From assembly GCA_900155495.1 (NCBI GenBank), contig FTLJ01000401.1, forward strand, positions 1 through 64,000: 64,000 nt of DNA, read 5' to 3'. The notes beneath the pieces were generated by a model. It saw only the letters and a program-made list of their open reading frames with translations, did not search any database and was not told the DNA's origin. The DNA comes from Porogramme epimiltina (lineage: Eukaryota; Basidiomycota; Agaricomycetes; Polyporales; Polyporaceae). How positions within the stretch are numbered: position 1 is the stretch's first letter; every line of letters starts with the position of its first letter. Position numbers and translations under genes: made by a program. Positions 53,142 to 64,000 of this stretch are shown here, one piece after another.

Positions 53142-54010
53142 CGTAGCATTTACTAAGGCAACCTTTGTACACTGCATGAACAGTATTAATCGAGATGTTA
53201 CACGGAGTCTTCCCAAGATGTAGGCTTGAACCGCGTCCACTGCCTCCCCTTCTTGTCTGCCAATGAAACACCGAGGTCTCTTAGTTGGCTTGCGATCCTT
53301 GCGTTTCCCTTCCGGGAAGATATAAGCTCATTCCTGTCAACGTCTGGGGTCAGCAGTCATTCACAATATCGAGAAAACGGTTCGAGGAGCGGCTTACTGA
53401 TTCGTGGGCCACGCCAGAGTGGCTACCCGAACTTCACAGAGAGCCGGGAGCTTCGGCCTGTTGTTTTCAACGAAGCTGACGAGGTTATGCCACATTGGCT
53501 CCCAGTAGTAAGCATAGGGGACTATCCCACTGTTACACTGTGAGTGAATAGATGAGAATTACAGGTACCAGCGGATATTGAGACGTACATCTCACGCGGG
53601 GGCTAGAAAACTACCCGTTTGAGAGCTGCATGGGGACGAGACGCAGGGATTGGCACGATTATGAGAGGCTACGAGAACAGTTAATGACAGCAAGTATTCC
53701 GGAGGAGTTGTCTGCGCTTACGGAATCTTCCGGGAAAACTGTCTTCACCTTTAGTTCTATTGCATCTGGGCATAAATCAAGGGCCTGCGGCTCTTCGGCA
53801 TCTCGCTGCTTTGTTGGAGAGGATTGAACGTCAACAAACGTGGTTAGTTTGGCACTGCAAGAAAGCAATCATGTCTAGACTGTCTTCTGCGCCGAACTCT
53901 CGTAGAGCCGGTAAGCTATGGGAAAAATGTAAGGTCAGAGATCAAGTATGGAGTGAGAGGATCACATACCTCGTCGTACGTAGCACCCTGAGCAGAGAAG
54001 CGTCGCAATT
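53142..54010. other. Spacer with unassigned short frames
   Basis: Two plus-strand frames (53226-53543 and 53630-53827) look protein-like in parts (DEVMPHWLPVVSIGDYP) but have no recognised domain. Possibly remains of a gene. Confidence 0.35.
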
Positions 54011-54691
54011 TCATAAGTAGAGTACCTCAAGTTTGTCTAGTGCACCTGCGGGAATTTCACCATCAAATACCTTGCCGCCCCACAGAACTAACGAATGAAG
54101 GTTTGATGTCTTGTGAAAAATCGATGGAGGGAATGGTGGAAGCTCCGACAAGTTTTGTTCCATGTACTTCAGTGGGAGAACGATCCCGTCCGGCCCTTGT
54201 TCCACGATAGTACCGAAAACTCCAAACATTCGGTTGACGTGTATGAGGTTGGGCAAGACGGTAGGAATGATCACTAGCGCAGAGAGGCCGAAGAGTCCAT
54301 AAATTATCGGGTAGTAGAGCGACCGCACGGCTTCGGCTGCGTTGGGCAGAGCTTTGAGGTTGTTCACGAATGCGTTCGCTGCCGCCGAACTGGGTATCAG
54401 GGGTACGGAGCACATAAACGGCAGACCAAGGTGCTAGAAGAAACGCAATTAATGGGTATATGGGCGAAAGACACTAAGAGAGAATATCCTGACGTAGAAG
54501 CGCTTCGACACTAGCATGATAGCATTGCGCGTATGCTTGAGAGGATTATTCCGATCGGTCGACCACGCGAACCGCTCTCCATCCATCCGCAAGTCTTCTG
54601 GATCCCCTACATGTGTTGCGAGGCCAATAATGCGTCTCCATATGTCGTCTGGCAGATCTGCCGGTTGCGGATGTTCTTTGATGACATCTGT
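54011..54691 (-). CDS. F-box-like protein, N-terminus unresolved
   Basis: Two exons can be read: about 54691-54473 and 54433-54011. The first contains LPDDIWRRIIGLATHVGDP then TRNAIMLVSKRFY, an F-box-like helix pattern, and joins HLGLPFMCSVPLIPSSAAAN in the second. The continuation (LHSLVLWGGKVF) looks like degenerate leucine-rich repeats. I find no in-frame ATG; the frame runs upstream into the last exon of the neighbouring F-box gene. It may be a truncated gene, a fusion product or a pseudogene. The protein is also short for the family. Confidence 0.45.
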
Positions 54692-54693
54692 CA

Positions 54694-55615
54694 CTATAGG
54701 CACTTCCAAGATTGAGAAACAACTAACACACAACGACTGACATAAGAAATGGGAACGAGGAACAGCAAGGCATGAGCACGTACTTTTCTTCGCCCACGTA
54801 TAGCTTCTCTAAGAGGGCGTGGGGAAGGGAATGCCATACGAGAAGACGTAGCTGTACGAACTGCACACTCGGGTGGCCCCCGAGTATGGCAGACAATTTT
54901 GGGCTCATGCGGGCGCACAAACCATTCTTCCCACCGCAGGGTCTATCGTAAAAGCTAACATGCTTCAAGGTTGTCGAAATCGGCACTATCTCTTCCGCGG
55001 ATAGAACCATATTCGAACCAAGATCCAGACGATTCTAGAGGGTAACAACGAGTCAGTAATCAGAAACCAGTTACACCCTCTTCGCCTACGCACCAGCCTC
55101 GTCCAGCATTTCACGCCGGCTCGGATCGCGTTGAAGAGGTCCCCCCCGGGCCATACACACTCCAGGACGAGCCGCACCGGGCTGATGCCCCTCAGTGCCC
55201 TCGTGAGCCCACGTACCGACTCCTGCCACGGGGGTTCCCCGCTAAGGAATAGCACCTCAACGCCCCACGCAGCACGGAGCACGCGGGCGAGTCTGCTGTA
55301 CCCGCCATGCACGCGCAGACGGCGGAGGTACCGCCCACGCCAGACATCCCCGGCGCCACCGTGAGGCCCTGCGGAACCCAGTGCACGGAGGTAGCCGTCG
55401 CACTGCACGCCTGTGTTGAACACGGCGGCCTCGTAGAGCGCGGGCACGCCGAGTGCGTACCAGCGCGACGAGACGCACAGGATGGACGGTGCTGTGGACG
55501 GTGGGGTGGCGGCGAATGTGTATGGCGTGGACCACGCTTCGAAGACCGCAGCGGGGATGGTGAGAGCGTGGAACAGGATCTCACTGAGGATTTCGTTCGG
55601 GATTCCTTCTGTCAT
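54694..55615 (-). CDS. F-box-like protein
   Basis: Best model has three exons: 55615-55094, 55034-54784 and 54736-54694, giving 271 aa. The N-terminus GIPNEILSEILFHALTI, then SILCVSSRWYALGVPALYE, fits an F-box; a C-terminal leucine-rich part follows (LRRLRVHGGYSRLARVLRAA, VEVLFLSG). The start ATG at 55615 lies a few codons into the open frame, with a possible leader intron acceptor just before it. The last 14 codons depend on a 47-nt intron; without it the protein ends at 54723. It is probably a substrate adaptor for ubiquitination by analogy with the fold. It lies directly upstream of the second F-box-like frame. Confidence 0.6.
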
Positions 55616-56232
55616 ATCTGTTGTGGATGAATGCACTGCAACTTGAAAGAAGCTGTTAGTGGGTTCCTATGGTTTTAGACACTGTGGTATGAGACGAGAA
55701 TGAGCGGCGCAGTATCAACAACAGTGCGATCGATAGTATCCCACAGTTAGCGCTCACTGTCGTTCCGTGCCTTTGAAGATTCGAGAGTCTTGCTATCCCC
55801 ATTTGGTTCAGGGTCGTGATGCACCCTTGAGCTACTCAGACACCTTCGTTGTGCAGGTGACTCCCCTGACGGTAGACATAAGAGTGCTATATGCCGCATT
55901 AGGATAGTTCATTGTGCAAGCAATCAGGGACGTCAGCAAGAAGTTCGTCGGAGAGGCACACGGGACGCACAATAGCCTTGCGGTAGGTAGCCGGCACCTC
56001 ACACATGAACGCATGTCAGATCAGGCACGACGATCGTTCCGTAAGATACCTTAATAGTCTGTATCATATGCATCTACGAATAAAGAAGTCCGGATGTACA
56101 CAACAACGCAAACACTACGATATACCTCGAAAATCCAAGAGCCATCATGCGGCCGTCGACCGGATCGAGCATCTCTGTAAATCAAAGCCCATGCTCCGAG
56201 CACAAGCCAAACGCGCGAGGGGTCGTGCGTGT
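55616..56232. other. Intergenic between F-box and transporter genes
   Basis: Promoter side of the F-box gene and 3' side of the transporter gene. No gene seen. Confidence 0.45.
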
Positions 56233-57992
56233 TTACTTGCTGCCTGCGGTCTTGTACAGGATAAGGCCGACGAGGGCGATCGAGTACCCTGCGCATCATA
56301 AACCAATTTAGGTTTACACGCGCAATGATCGACGCAATGAACTCACCGATAACCTGCAACGGCGTGATCTGCGCGCCGAAGATGAGCACAGAGCCGGTGA
56401 TGAGCAGGATGTCCTTGAACACGCCCGCAAGCGTGAGGACAAGGCCGCTTCCTGCGCTGACGAGGAAGACGGCGGCGATGTTTAGCAGGAACGCGACCAT
56501 AGCGTTCGTGATCAGGATAAGGGGGCTATAGTGCGAAAGTTAGATGCGCGCATCGGCGAAAGGGGTACTGGGTGAACGTACCCGACACGCATAATCTCGT
56601 AGAACGGCGCGAGACCCTCGGTGAAGGGGAGCACAGCGAGGTTGATGAGGGCGCATACAGGCGCGTAGTAGTGCAGAGACACGAGGGGGTTCATCTTCAG
56701 GCCGTGCAGGAGGATTTCGATCATCACCAAACGCGATGCTTCAAACTATTCGCAGCTCGTGAGCTGACCACCCGGGATGGATAATAATATAGCGTTACTC
56801 ACAGCGACTGCCGCGGCCTGAACGAGGAAACCGAGTAGGTTAAAGCGGAGCTCGCCGCGCGATGCCAGCGCGACTCCGGAGGAGATCATGAAGACAATCA
56901 CAGCCAGCCGCTGGTTGGGGTCCTTGATGCGGAACGTCCACGAGATGAGGAGAATTGCTACTGGCGTAAACGCCTAGAAGGCAACAACGCATTCTCAGCA
57001 CAACGGCCAGCACTCGGATAAACATCGGAACGCACCTTGAGCATTTGGATGTACGCCACGGAGAGATACAAGTATGCCGTGTTACTGAGGATGAGAGAGG
57101 CGCTGAAGAGGAGGCCGATGGGAAGGATACTCCGGAGGAACATGTCTTTCGACATGTTCACATCCTTCACTCCGTCAACGAGGTTTGTTGTTCGTTGCAA
57201 AACTCGAGTGCCGATCGCCTGCACCGTAGGACACCGTCAGCACCTCACTCGAACGTCCCTCCAAAAACCGCAAGCGTCTACACCCGGCCTCTCGTCATCC
57301 TGGTTGCGAGCGACTGAGGCCCCGATCATCCGCGACCGAGCCCAGTGCGCAGGAGCCGCGCGGTGGAGCGGTGTCGCCGCCCAACCCACCACCGCAGGCA
57401 GTCCACTAACAGATTTGGGCCCCCCTGTCCTTCTACAGCCGCCTGTTCGCCACCGCCCATGCGAGAACCCTCGTCATGGGCGACAGTCTCCAGCGCGCTC
57501 GCGCCGGATACCAACGAACCCTTGCTGACGTCCCGCCGCCTCCGGCCATCGCGCGTGTCGGTGCTGCGAGCGCCACGGACCTCGAACGAGGTCGGCTTAT
57601 CTCGGCACGCGCAGCCCCGCCGATACGCGCTAGCAGGAGGCGCGCATCGCGCCGCCAACGCAACGGAGGAGAGACAGGGGCGGGGGTGGAGCTGAGAGGA
57701 AAATGAGACTCACGGCGAAGGTCAGGTGCCAGGTGACGAGGAAGACGGGGAAGCGGAATTGGAGGGTGTTGTACAGGTAGTTGTTGTAGATGATGACGGA
57801 GGAGGAGAGGACGATCCAGACTGGGATGATCATCGTCGCAGAGAGCTTGGGCTGCTGCTTGCTGCCTGATCCTGCGCGCGGCGTGGTGGCGGAGACAGGG
57901 GAGGGGAGGAGCTCGCCCTGGTCCTTCTCGTGAGCCTCGAGCATCTGCACATGCTCCTCTGCAGTTCCTGTCGGCTTCTCGTCGTGGGGCAT
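56233..57992 (-). CDS. TPT/DUF250-family membrane transporter
   Basis: A drug/metabolite-type transporter of the triose-phosphate or nucleotide-sugar group (Sly41-like), probably in the Golgi or ER membrane; substrate unknown. Six exons: 57992-57714, 57218-57036, 56973-56803, 56745-56582, 56525-56347 and 56288-56233, giving 343 aa. Landmarks: WIVLSSSVIIYNNYLYNTLQ (first helix), PVFLVTWHLTFAAIGTRVLQ, LSNTAYLYLSVAYIQMLKAF, FTPVAILLISW, FEASRLVMIEILLHGLKMNP, LVSLHYYAPVCALINLAVLP, LTLAGVFKDILLITGSVLIF and the final YSIALVGLILYK. The first intron is 495 nt, about ten times the local norm, with GC-rich frames on the opposite strand that I take as non-coding. Confidence 0.9.
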
Positions 57993-58932
57993 GTCTGGAG
58001 GGTGTGCTGGAGTCGGCGCGGGGAGGGGGAGGGCGGTTCGTGAGAGATAAGAGCCGGGGAGGAGATCGAGGGGGATAGGAGGGAGAAGAAAAGACAGACA
58101 AGGGTCGGAGAACTGGAGTACAGGCAGGGGTCGGAGGTGTTGCACTTCAGCTGACGCTCTTCTCGTCCGCTTTCAAGCCCCCGCCACGCTCCCACGCCCG
58201 CCCCGCCCGACCGCCCCGCCGCACCGGCATATCCCGTGACGCCAAGCCGCTAAACGTCGCCCAACACTGCGTGGTATTCAACGTCAACAATCTTTGATTG
58301 AAACCTCTTTCTTCGCGTACTACGCTACGATAACAGTTGGCCTGTTCACAACAGCAACGCTGCGTCGTCGGAAGAGCGGCGAAGCCACACGCCTAGGCCC
58401 CTTCTTCGGCCAGCTCAGAACTAGACGCGTTCAATTTATCCCACTCAAGCTCGCCCCTCGACAGTGGATCGGGTGCACTCTCGGCCTGCTGATCAACGGA
58501 GATTATGTCTGCTAGCACCTATTCTCGAGCCTACCGAGTATTCTATAGGGACACGTCGTTTCTTCACTAACGCCGGCGAAACGCCTGGTTACGCCGGAGC
58601 CGTCTAGACTAACGTCATAGTAGGCGTTTTCCGACCGCGAATGGGCCACTTCGTGGTTTCACCCCGCAGCCGCGCAGGAGAGGTGTCTGAAATAAATGCA
58701 ATTGATGTCTACGTATCTGTATGCTTGCGAGGATGTTCCAGTGGAGTCTATCACGAGGTCGGGATGCGGAGGTGCTGAGTACGTATGTGCGATCCACGCG
58801 AGGTTGGAGGAATTACTGCCCCGGTTCTATGTGCGTATGTAGTCCGAAGGGAGATTATAACATACCGGTATCTACGTGCCACTCCTATACAACGCGGAAG
58901 CACGCGAAAGCCATCTCAGCGCAGCTCCCTCG
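57993..58932. other. Intergenic between transporter and glycosyltransferase genes
   Basis: Upstream region of the transporter gene (the first 150 bases are pyrimidine-rich on the minus strand, as in many fungal leaders) and the 3' side of the glycosyltransferase gene. No gene recognised. Confidence 0.45.
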
Positions 58933-61275
58933 TCACGCCGTTCTCCGTGGCGCCTCTTCACGGATGGTACGCAGGACGGCGTCAACGTCGAGCGGCACAG
59001 TGCGATCGCTTCGTGGCGAGGAAGACTGGGAGATGACGGCGGGGAGGTTGTCTACCGAGAATTTTCTGACGTGCAACATGTCAGCGCTTCTAGGGTCCAC
59101 CTCGCGGTGATCAAACTGACCTCTCGTCCCACCACGCCATGTAGTCGATGCCCAAAGCCTGCATAGCGTACTGCTGGTCCCGCACGAAGATCCCAGGGGG
59201 GAAGAATTCCATAAGAAGCGGCGGCGTAGGCCGAGGCGCCTCGTCCTTCGCCGTATGCGTGTCGCCGTCGGGTGTCTCCTGCGCTATCGGGGAGCGCATG
59301 AAGATGCTGTCCGCAAGCTGGTGGCCGTAAGGGCCAAGCACAATCTGCCACCATGTCTGTCAGCAGTGCGTCCCGCAGCCACCGCTCAAGACACACCAGC
59401 CACTCACCGATGACCGCGCAAACGCGCCCATCCTCTCCGTCCACTCCAACGCCTCCGCGCGGCGCCGCTCCTCCCACCCCAATGCCGGCACGCTCCCATT
59501 CCCCTTCACGACGTGCACCGCGCCCAGCAAGCCGTCGCGCTCCATCCGCCTCAGCCCGTCCACCAGCCTCTGCTCGTCCTCCGCAGACAAGCGCGCCCCA
59601 GCACCCTCCGGCTCGCCCAGCATCGACACATAGGTCACCTCCGCCTTCTTTGCGTCCTTCCTGCCCCAGAAACCGCCACTCGCCTGTGCCGTGGCGTCGT
59701 CCGGGATGCGCAGGTACCGCAGGAGCGCCGCGCGCGCCGGCGCCCACCACCCCTTCGGCGCCTGGAGTCGCTCGAAGGGCGCAGCCCACGCGGGCGCCCC
59801 ATCCTGCGCCTCACCGCGCCCCCGGAGCGCCGCGCCGCGGTCGGCGACGACGACGCGCTCGAGGAGGAACGGGACGTGCATCTCGGCGAGGTCCGCCCAG
59901 TCCTCCTCGAACCACATGCCCGTGGCGGGGAGGATCGCCTTGGGCGTGAGCGGGTTCAGGCCGACGTGCGCGCGCTCGCGGGGCGGCGGGTGCGTTTTGT
60001 CGTCCTCGCCTGGGCCGGGTGGGATGTGTGGAGTGGAGAAGGTCGGGATGTGGGGAAAGATGATACGTAGGGGGGCGGGGATCGCGCTCGCTGGTAGCGA
60101 GGAAGAGGAGGAGCCGTGTTGCCCATGCGCGGTCTTGAGCAGCGACGAAGAGGTGGATGGGGAGGAAAGGGCGGCGTGTGTCCGGAAGAGGGAGAAGAGG
60201 TTGTACGGGTCTTGCGCGTCGGCCTTATCGAGCGCGAGCCAAGACGTGCCGTGGATCCTGCGTGGTGTCAGCCCGCTCCGCAAATGGCATGGTGAACGGG
60301 GAGACATACTTGGCTGCGTACGGACCGAACCACGAACTAGCATCCCTCGTGGTGAGGGTGTGCCAGTCTTGTGTGCGGGGCTGCTTGGACGGGTCAAGGG
60401 AGGACGAGGCAATGTCGCCCAACTTGGGAATCTTCGTCCAGTCATTCGCAACGATGAAGAGCGTGCCGTTCGCGACAATCACATTGTCCAGTATTGTGAA
60501 GCCTTGATCCGCGGATTTCAGCCGTCACCCGCCCATACCTGAGTCAAGGGACGTACCAGGCGTGTGCGCGACGAACTTGGTCTGCGGAATCTCCTTTCCC
60601 CACTTGATGAACTGGTCCTTCACTGTCACACCCGCGCTGAGACTGACACCCCTGTCCTCCAAGTGTTGCGATGCCCGCCCGACCCTCCTGTTCGTGCCAA
60701 AGTCGTAAATCATCCCATACCGGCCGCTGCCTGACGTCGTGGGACGTCCGCGTGGAACCCCTGAGACCTCGCCCTCGCGCCAATCCCAATCTCCTACAAT
60801 CAAATCTTCAAGCTTGTCTCTCCACTGTGGTGGCCGGCGACCGTCGGCGTCGAATCCAGGGTCTTTTGTGCCGAGGCCTAGAAGACACATGGCAGTGAGT
60901 TACAGGTAGCGTTCACAAGAGAGAGATGAAGAAAGTATATGACGCCGCTCGCACACGCAACTCGCCGCCTCGGGGTGCACGAGCACGTAGTCGCGGTCAG
61001 GGTCATTGGCGGAGAAGACGAATCCTAAGCCTCCGCTACTACACTCGCCTTCCTCCCTAACGCTCATCCCGGCAATGTCCTCTATAGATATCACAATGTG
61101 TGTAGGACTCACCGACAGCGGATAAATATGACGACGAGAGCCTTTGCGGGTGCACACCCACGAGCCCTAATGACGCCTCGAGGTTGTAGGAAAGGACGAA
61201 GATGGTGAGGGAGAAGAGGACAAGGGTGAACTCGCGGCGCGTCGGGGGCGCGCTCCATGTTCGCTTTTGCGGCAT
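58933..61275 (-). CDS. GT61-like (EOGT/DUF563-type) glycosyltransferase
   Basis: A probable type II membrane glycosyltransferase of the secretory pathway. Exon 1 is 61275-61113 (start MPQKRTWSAPPTRREFTLVL with an N-terminal anchor helix), exon 2 starts at 61024 (acceptor cttag), then 60877-60557, 60502-60310, 60257-59408, 59344-59121 and 59065-58933. The 3' end of exon 2 (about 60.95 kb) is uncertain. GT61-type features: VSLSAGVTVKDQFIKWGK, GFTILDNVIVANGTLFIV, WLALDK near the middle, VLGPYGHQLADSIFM (the late acceptor-side motif), FPPGIFVRDQQYAMQALG and GIDYMAWWDER. The protein is about 640 aa, with a disordered Ser/Pro insert in the middle. Donor and acceptor sugars cannot be read from sequence. 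Confidence 0.75.
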
Positions 61276-61903
61276 GGCCGAGAGAGAGGGATAGGAGTAG
61301 CGTGCGACACGTCCTTAGGAAGATACGGGGTCGTAGTGAGAGCTACCCGGAAGCGAGTCTTGCGGCGGCTTGATAATATTTATCGCGTGGCAGGTGTGGG
61401 GCGGGCGGGTATAAAGGGATCTAGGGTAGACGTCGTTCGGCCGCTTTAACTAAGCGGAGAAGAGAATTAGAGCCCTCTGGGCGCGGCGAAGGTAAGCAGG
61501 CCCGAAAGAGTGACAGTAGGGGGGAGATGGAGGGGACAAGAAGAGATGGGGAAGCCGGCGTCCCTCCTTTGGAGGACGGTGACGGTATGACCGAAAGCCA
61601 CTGTCGCGGCGCTTCCCGACCCCGTCTGTTCCATTTTCGATCCCGGTTCCGCGCTGTGCGCATCTCGATCATGCAATATTTCTGGATAAGAGTTGGGATC
61701 TCCGCGGTCTGTTGCTTTCACTCGCACGTACCGTATTCTCCGTCAATACATCAATCATAACAGCAAGACGGTGAGTAGCAATGGTGAACATTCAACGCGG
61801 CAATCTACACAGGAAGATGGCGCGGAGGCCGAGGTAGAAGTAGCGGGTGTAGTAGGTGGGGTACGTAGTGTATGCAGATATCCGGGGCCAAGTACCGGGG
61901 GAA
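61276..61903. other. Intergenic between GT61 and ATP10 genes
   Basis: About 630 bases with the glycosyltransferase promoter and ATP10 3' side. No gene seen. Confidence 0.5.
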
Positions 61904-63097
61904 CTACGAGGAAGACTTGGGCTTAGCATCCGATGTGCTCTCTGTACCCGACTGTTCCCGCTTTGACAGCCTGTCTAGCAGGACAGTCGTGCACGTTTGC
62001 AGCGCCGAAATCTCTTCCGACTTCGGGTCTGCACAGCCAGCCCAGCGGACTTTCAGATTCGGGTCCACGAGGTACACGTACCCGACGTGCTTGTTCGCGA
62101 TACCCAAGGGTTCACGCAAGTACCTGGATGCATGGAAGGTGTCAGTCTTAGAACGGCGTTGGCATGGGGTGGGGAACACACTCCATATTCTGGCTCGATA
62201 TCATGTATGTGGGCCATAAAGGCTCGGGCAGTGTTTTCCGAATGCCAGACGCAAAGAGGGAGACGAGGAATGACTTTAGGACACTGTCCTGCAAGTTGAT
62301 CTGCACGAACTGAAAGAGGGGATGCGAAGCAAATTCTTGCTTAGTTGGCTTCACAAAGGACATGACTTGTAGCTGGTAAAGGTAAGCATCCGATGTGCCG
62401 GCCAGAGCGGTGATGCATACCTCGGATATCCGTGTTGTGAGGAGGGCCACAAGTGACACCTTGCCTGCTAGTAGATTTGTTGTGTGCGTCTTCTCTTGAC
62501 TGGTTGCTAGCGACGTCCCATGTATGTCGGGGAAATACAATGCCCTCTAAATGAGGGTGCTCAGCCGTGTCCGTGCGCACATAGTCATTTCACCTACGTC
62601 TTCTCTAATCATGACCTTGGGTGCAATCCAGGACTTGCCGCCATGTCTTCGCGTCGCGTTCAAGTCCGAGAAATATCCTCTCGTTGCTTCTCTCGCTCTA
62701 GTAAGCTCAATAAGATAGCTTTATATAGAAGTGACTGTGCTACATACAGATGATGCCTCTCTTCAAGTCGTTTATCCTGGTCTAAGAATTTCTCCTTGGT
62801 GTCCGACCATGTCTTCACCCTCGCACTCGGTTTTTCCTTCACTCCCAGAGGCCGATTCAAGAGGGGAAGCGGTTTTGCATCGGCTGCGGCTTCTGATAAT
62901 TCAGCGGACTGCGCTGTGGCCTTCTCCTTGCCCTTAACATCCGCGGTAGGGGTAGTGGGTGCGTCCGAAGCAGAAGCTTGTTCGGAGTGCCTTTGTGGGG
63001 TGCCCGAGACAAACCGGCGTTGAGATAAGGGATGCCGTGCACTTGAATTTAGCCGGACATGAGGTCTGAGTCGAAGAGAGGCGAGAGAGGGGCGCAT
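61904..63097 (-). CDS. ATP10: ATP10 mitochondrial F1Fo-ATP synthase assembly factor
   Basis: Atp10 is an inner-membrane chaperone needed to assemble subunit 6 into the Fo sector of ATP synthase. Five exons: 63097-62748, 62697-62598, 62546-62421, 62372-62182 and 62123-61904, giving 328 aa. The start is the second in-frame ATG (MRPSLASLRLRPHVRLN), which begins a basic Ser/Arg-rich targeting sequence (RRFVSGTP follows); a longer frame with an ATG at 63232 exists. Family landmarks: LDQDKRLEERHHL, REATRGYFSDLN across the first splice, GKSWIAPKVMI, LYFPDIHG, GKVSLVALLTTRISE and the C-terminal NKHVGYVYLVDPNLKVRWAG. The C-terminal block is the most diagnostic part. The flanking 5' side is shared with plus-strand DNA of unclear content. 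Confidence 0.88.
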
Positions 63098-63716
63098 GCC
63101 GTTGAGTAAGGGAGGCGGGGTGGCCGCAAGGCTCAGGGAGAGGCAAGCATGAGCTGGTGTCTTTTGGCGCCCGTGTGAATTGGCGGTCACGTGGACTGGG
63201 ACGCGTCGCGTTTCGGCCGCCCGAAAACTCATGACGCGTTTAGTTTTGTAACTCTATCTTCCTTCGTGAACACAGACCACACCACCGCCTTGTCCTTCAC
63301 AATTAAGCTTCCACATGCGCTATGCTACAGCGGCTGACGAGGACGCACACATTCACGGAAGAAACTGCGTTCGCGAAGGGGCTGAATTGTTGTACTACTG
63401 TCGACCTCTCTCAACTTTGTCTGTGTGCGTCTCATGGAGCATAGAGGAGGGGAGCGAAGAAGGTGAAGCGCACTCAAACGTTTCCCTGCGTAATCTATCA
63501 TACTGACCCTATACTCGATGGTCTAGGTGACCCCCCGAATTCACATGCCCTCCTCGTTTCTTCTCCACCTCGCACGAACCAGCCTGCCCATAGACTAAGA
63601 CTGCCGACAAACGTTTCATAGCCTCAATACATGCGCAAGTGTGTGGTCTACGGCGCCGTATCAATGCTTACTCGTGCGTATCGCATTCAATCCAGTCCCC
63701 CCAACCCGAGTTGCCG
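63098..63716. promoter_or_regulatory. Upstream region of ATP10
   Basis: Non-coding DNA upstream of the ATP10 gene, possibly shared with a plus-strand gene at the right edge. No TATA box apparent. Confidence 0.4.
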
Positions 63717-64000
63717 ATGCACGCGCTGTCGGCGCGCTGCATGCTGCACAGCGCGGCGTGGAGGGCGCACGGCGGGGCGCGACTGGCGTGGTTCGCCGTG
63801 CGCCCTTCCCTGAAATCACGCCTACCCGCCCCTCCGCTGACGAAGCCCGCAGGAATGACCTTGCGCACGCGTCCGGCACCCGCGGTGCGTGTTTTGCACG
63901 CTGCGATGGATGGAGTGGAAGCGCCTGCGGCCTCGTTGCCGCGCCATCCCACACGCACCCACCGAAGGGTCAATGTGAATGTTCTGCCTCCGTCCGTCTC
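63717..64000 (+). CDS. Possible 5' part of a gene cut by the window edge
   Basis: An open frame from an ATG at 63717 to the end of the window without a stop (starts MHALSARCMLHSAAWRAHGG). It is basic and rich in Ala, Arg and Pro, like a mitochondrial targeting sequence. The region is GC-rich, so an open frame may be by chance, and the opposite strand is also open. No family match. Confidence 0.3.
   Translation, partial: MHALSARCMLHSAAWRAHGGARLAWFAVRPSLKSRLPAPPLTKPAGMTLRTRPAPAVRVLHAAMDGVEAPAASLPRHPTRTHRRVNVNVLPPSV

Noticed and set aside
1..64000. CRISPR array or bacterial operon
   Set aside because: No spaced repeats of that kind; genes are spliced eukaryotic genes throughout.

Overview
The window reads as nuclear DNA of a GC-rich agaricomycete (mushroom-forming basidiomycete, probably a polypore-like lineage). 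The signs are many short GT-AG introns of about 47-70 nt with conserved phases, mitochondrial housekeeping genes of eukaryotic type, and families common in these fungi (DUF7918, DUF1769, HET domain, F-box, UstYa/DUF3328, fungal P450). All gene models below were spliced by hand from the sequence. Exon totals were checked for frame, but no RNA or database evidence was available.

Layout. (1) 1-2.8 kb has no recognisable gene. (2) 2.8-15.1 kb is a mostly ordinary block: a divergent pair of mitochondrial genes (twin-CX9C protein, mL45/MBA1-like), an unknown 525-aa protein, a small Zn2Cys6 regulator, a DUF1769 protein and a DUF7918 protein with two SUMO-interaction-like motifs. (3) 15.7-22.4 kb holds the first seven-TM protein (7TM-1), then a tandem segmental duplication of an F-box gene plus a UstYa-type gene. 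One UstYa copy is intact and the other is a frameshifted stub. (4) 23-49.4 kb is the accessory core. It repeats a cassette of small secreted-peptide gene (+), convergent seven-TM gene (-), then P450 gene (-). I find five peptide genes, five intact seven-TM genes plus one relic on the minus strand, one intact P450 and four P450 relics in different states of decay. A second UstYa gene and a small single-TM protein lie beside the intact P450. (5) 50.9-55.6 kb holds a HET-domain gene and two F-box-like genes. (6) 56.2-63.1 kb returns to conserved cellular genes on the minus strand: a TPT/nucleotide-sugar-type transporter, a GT61-like glycosyltransferase and the mitochondrial ATP10 assembly factor. 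A possible gene start runs off the right edge.

The most striking feature is the peptide/seven-TM/P450 array. The five peptides share a signal peptide followed by G-x-P-[V/T/I], a phase-1 intron, tryptophan in the second exon and, in three, a third exon holding only a split codon and the stop. The seven-TM genes share five exons of nearly fixed length (about 61, 158, 178, 338-344 nt plus a variable tail). The repeated linkage suggests, as inference only, a secreted-peptide system with a dedicated membrane partner and an oxidative tailoring enzyme. It does not look like the classical STE3/CaaX pheromone system.
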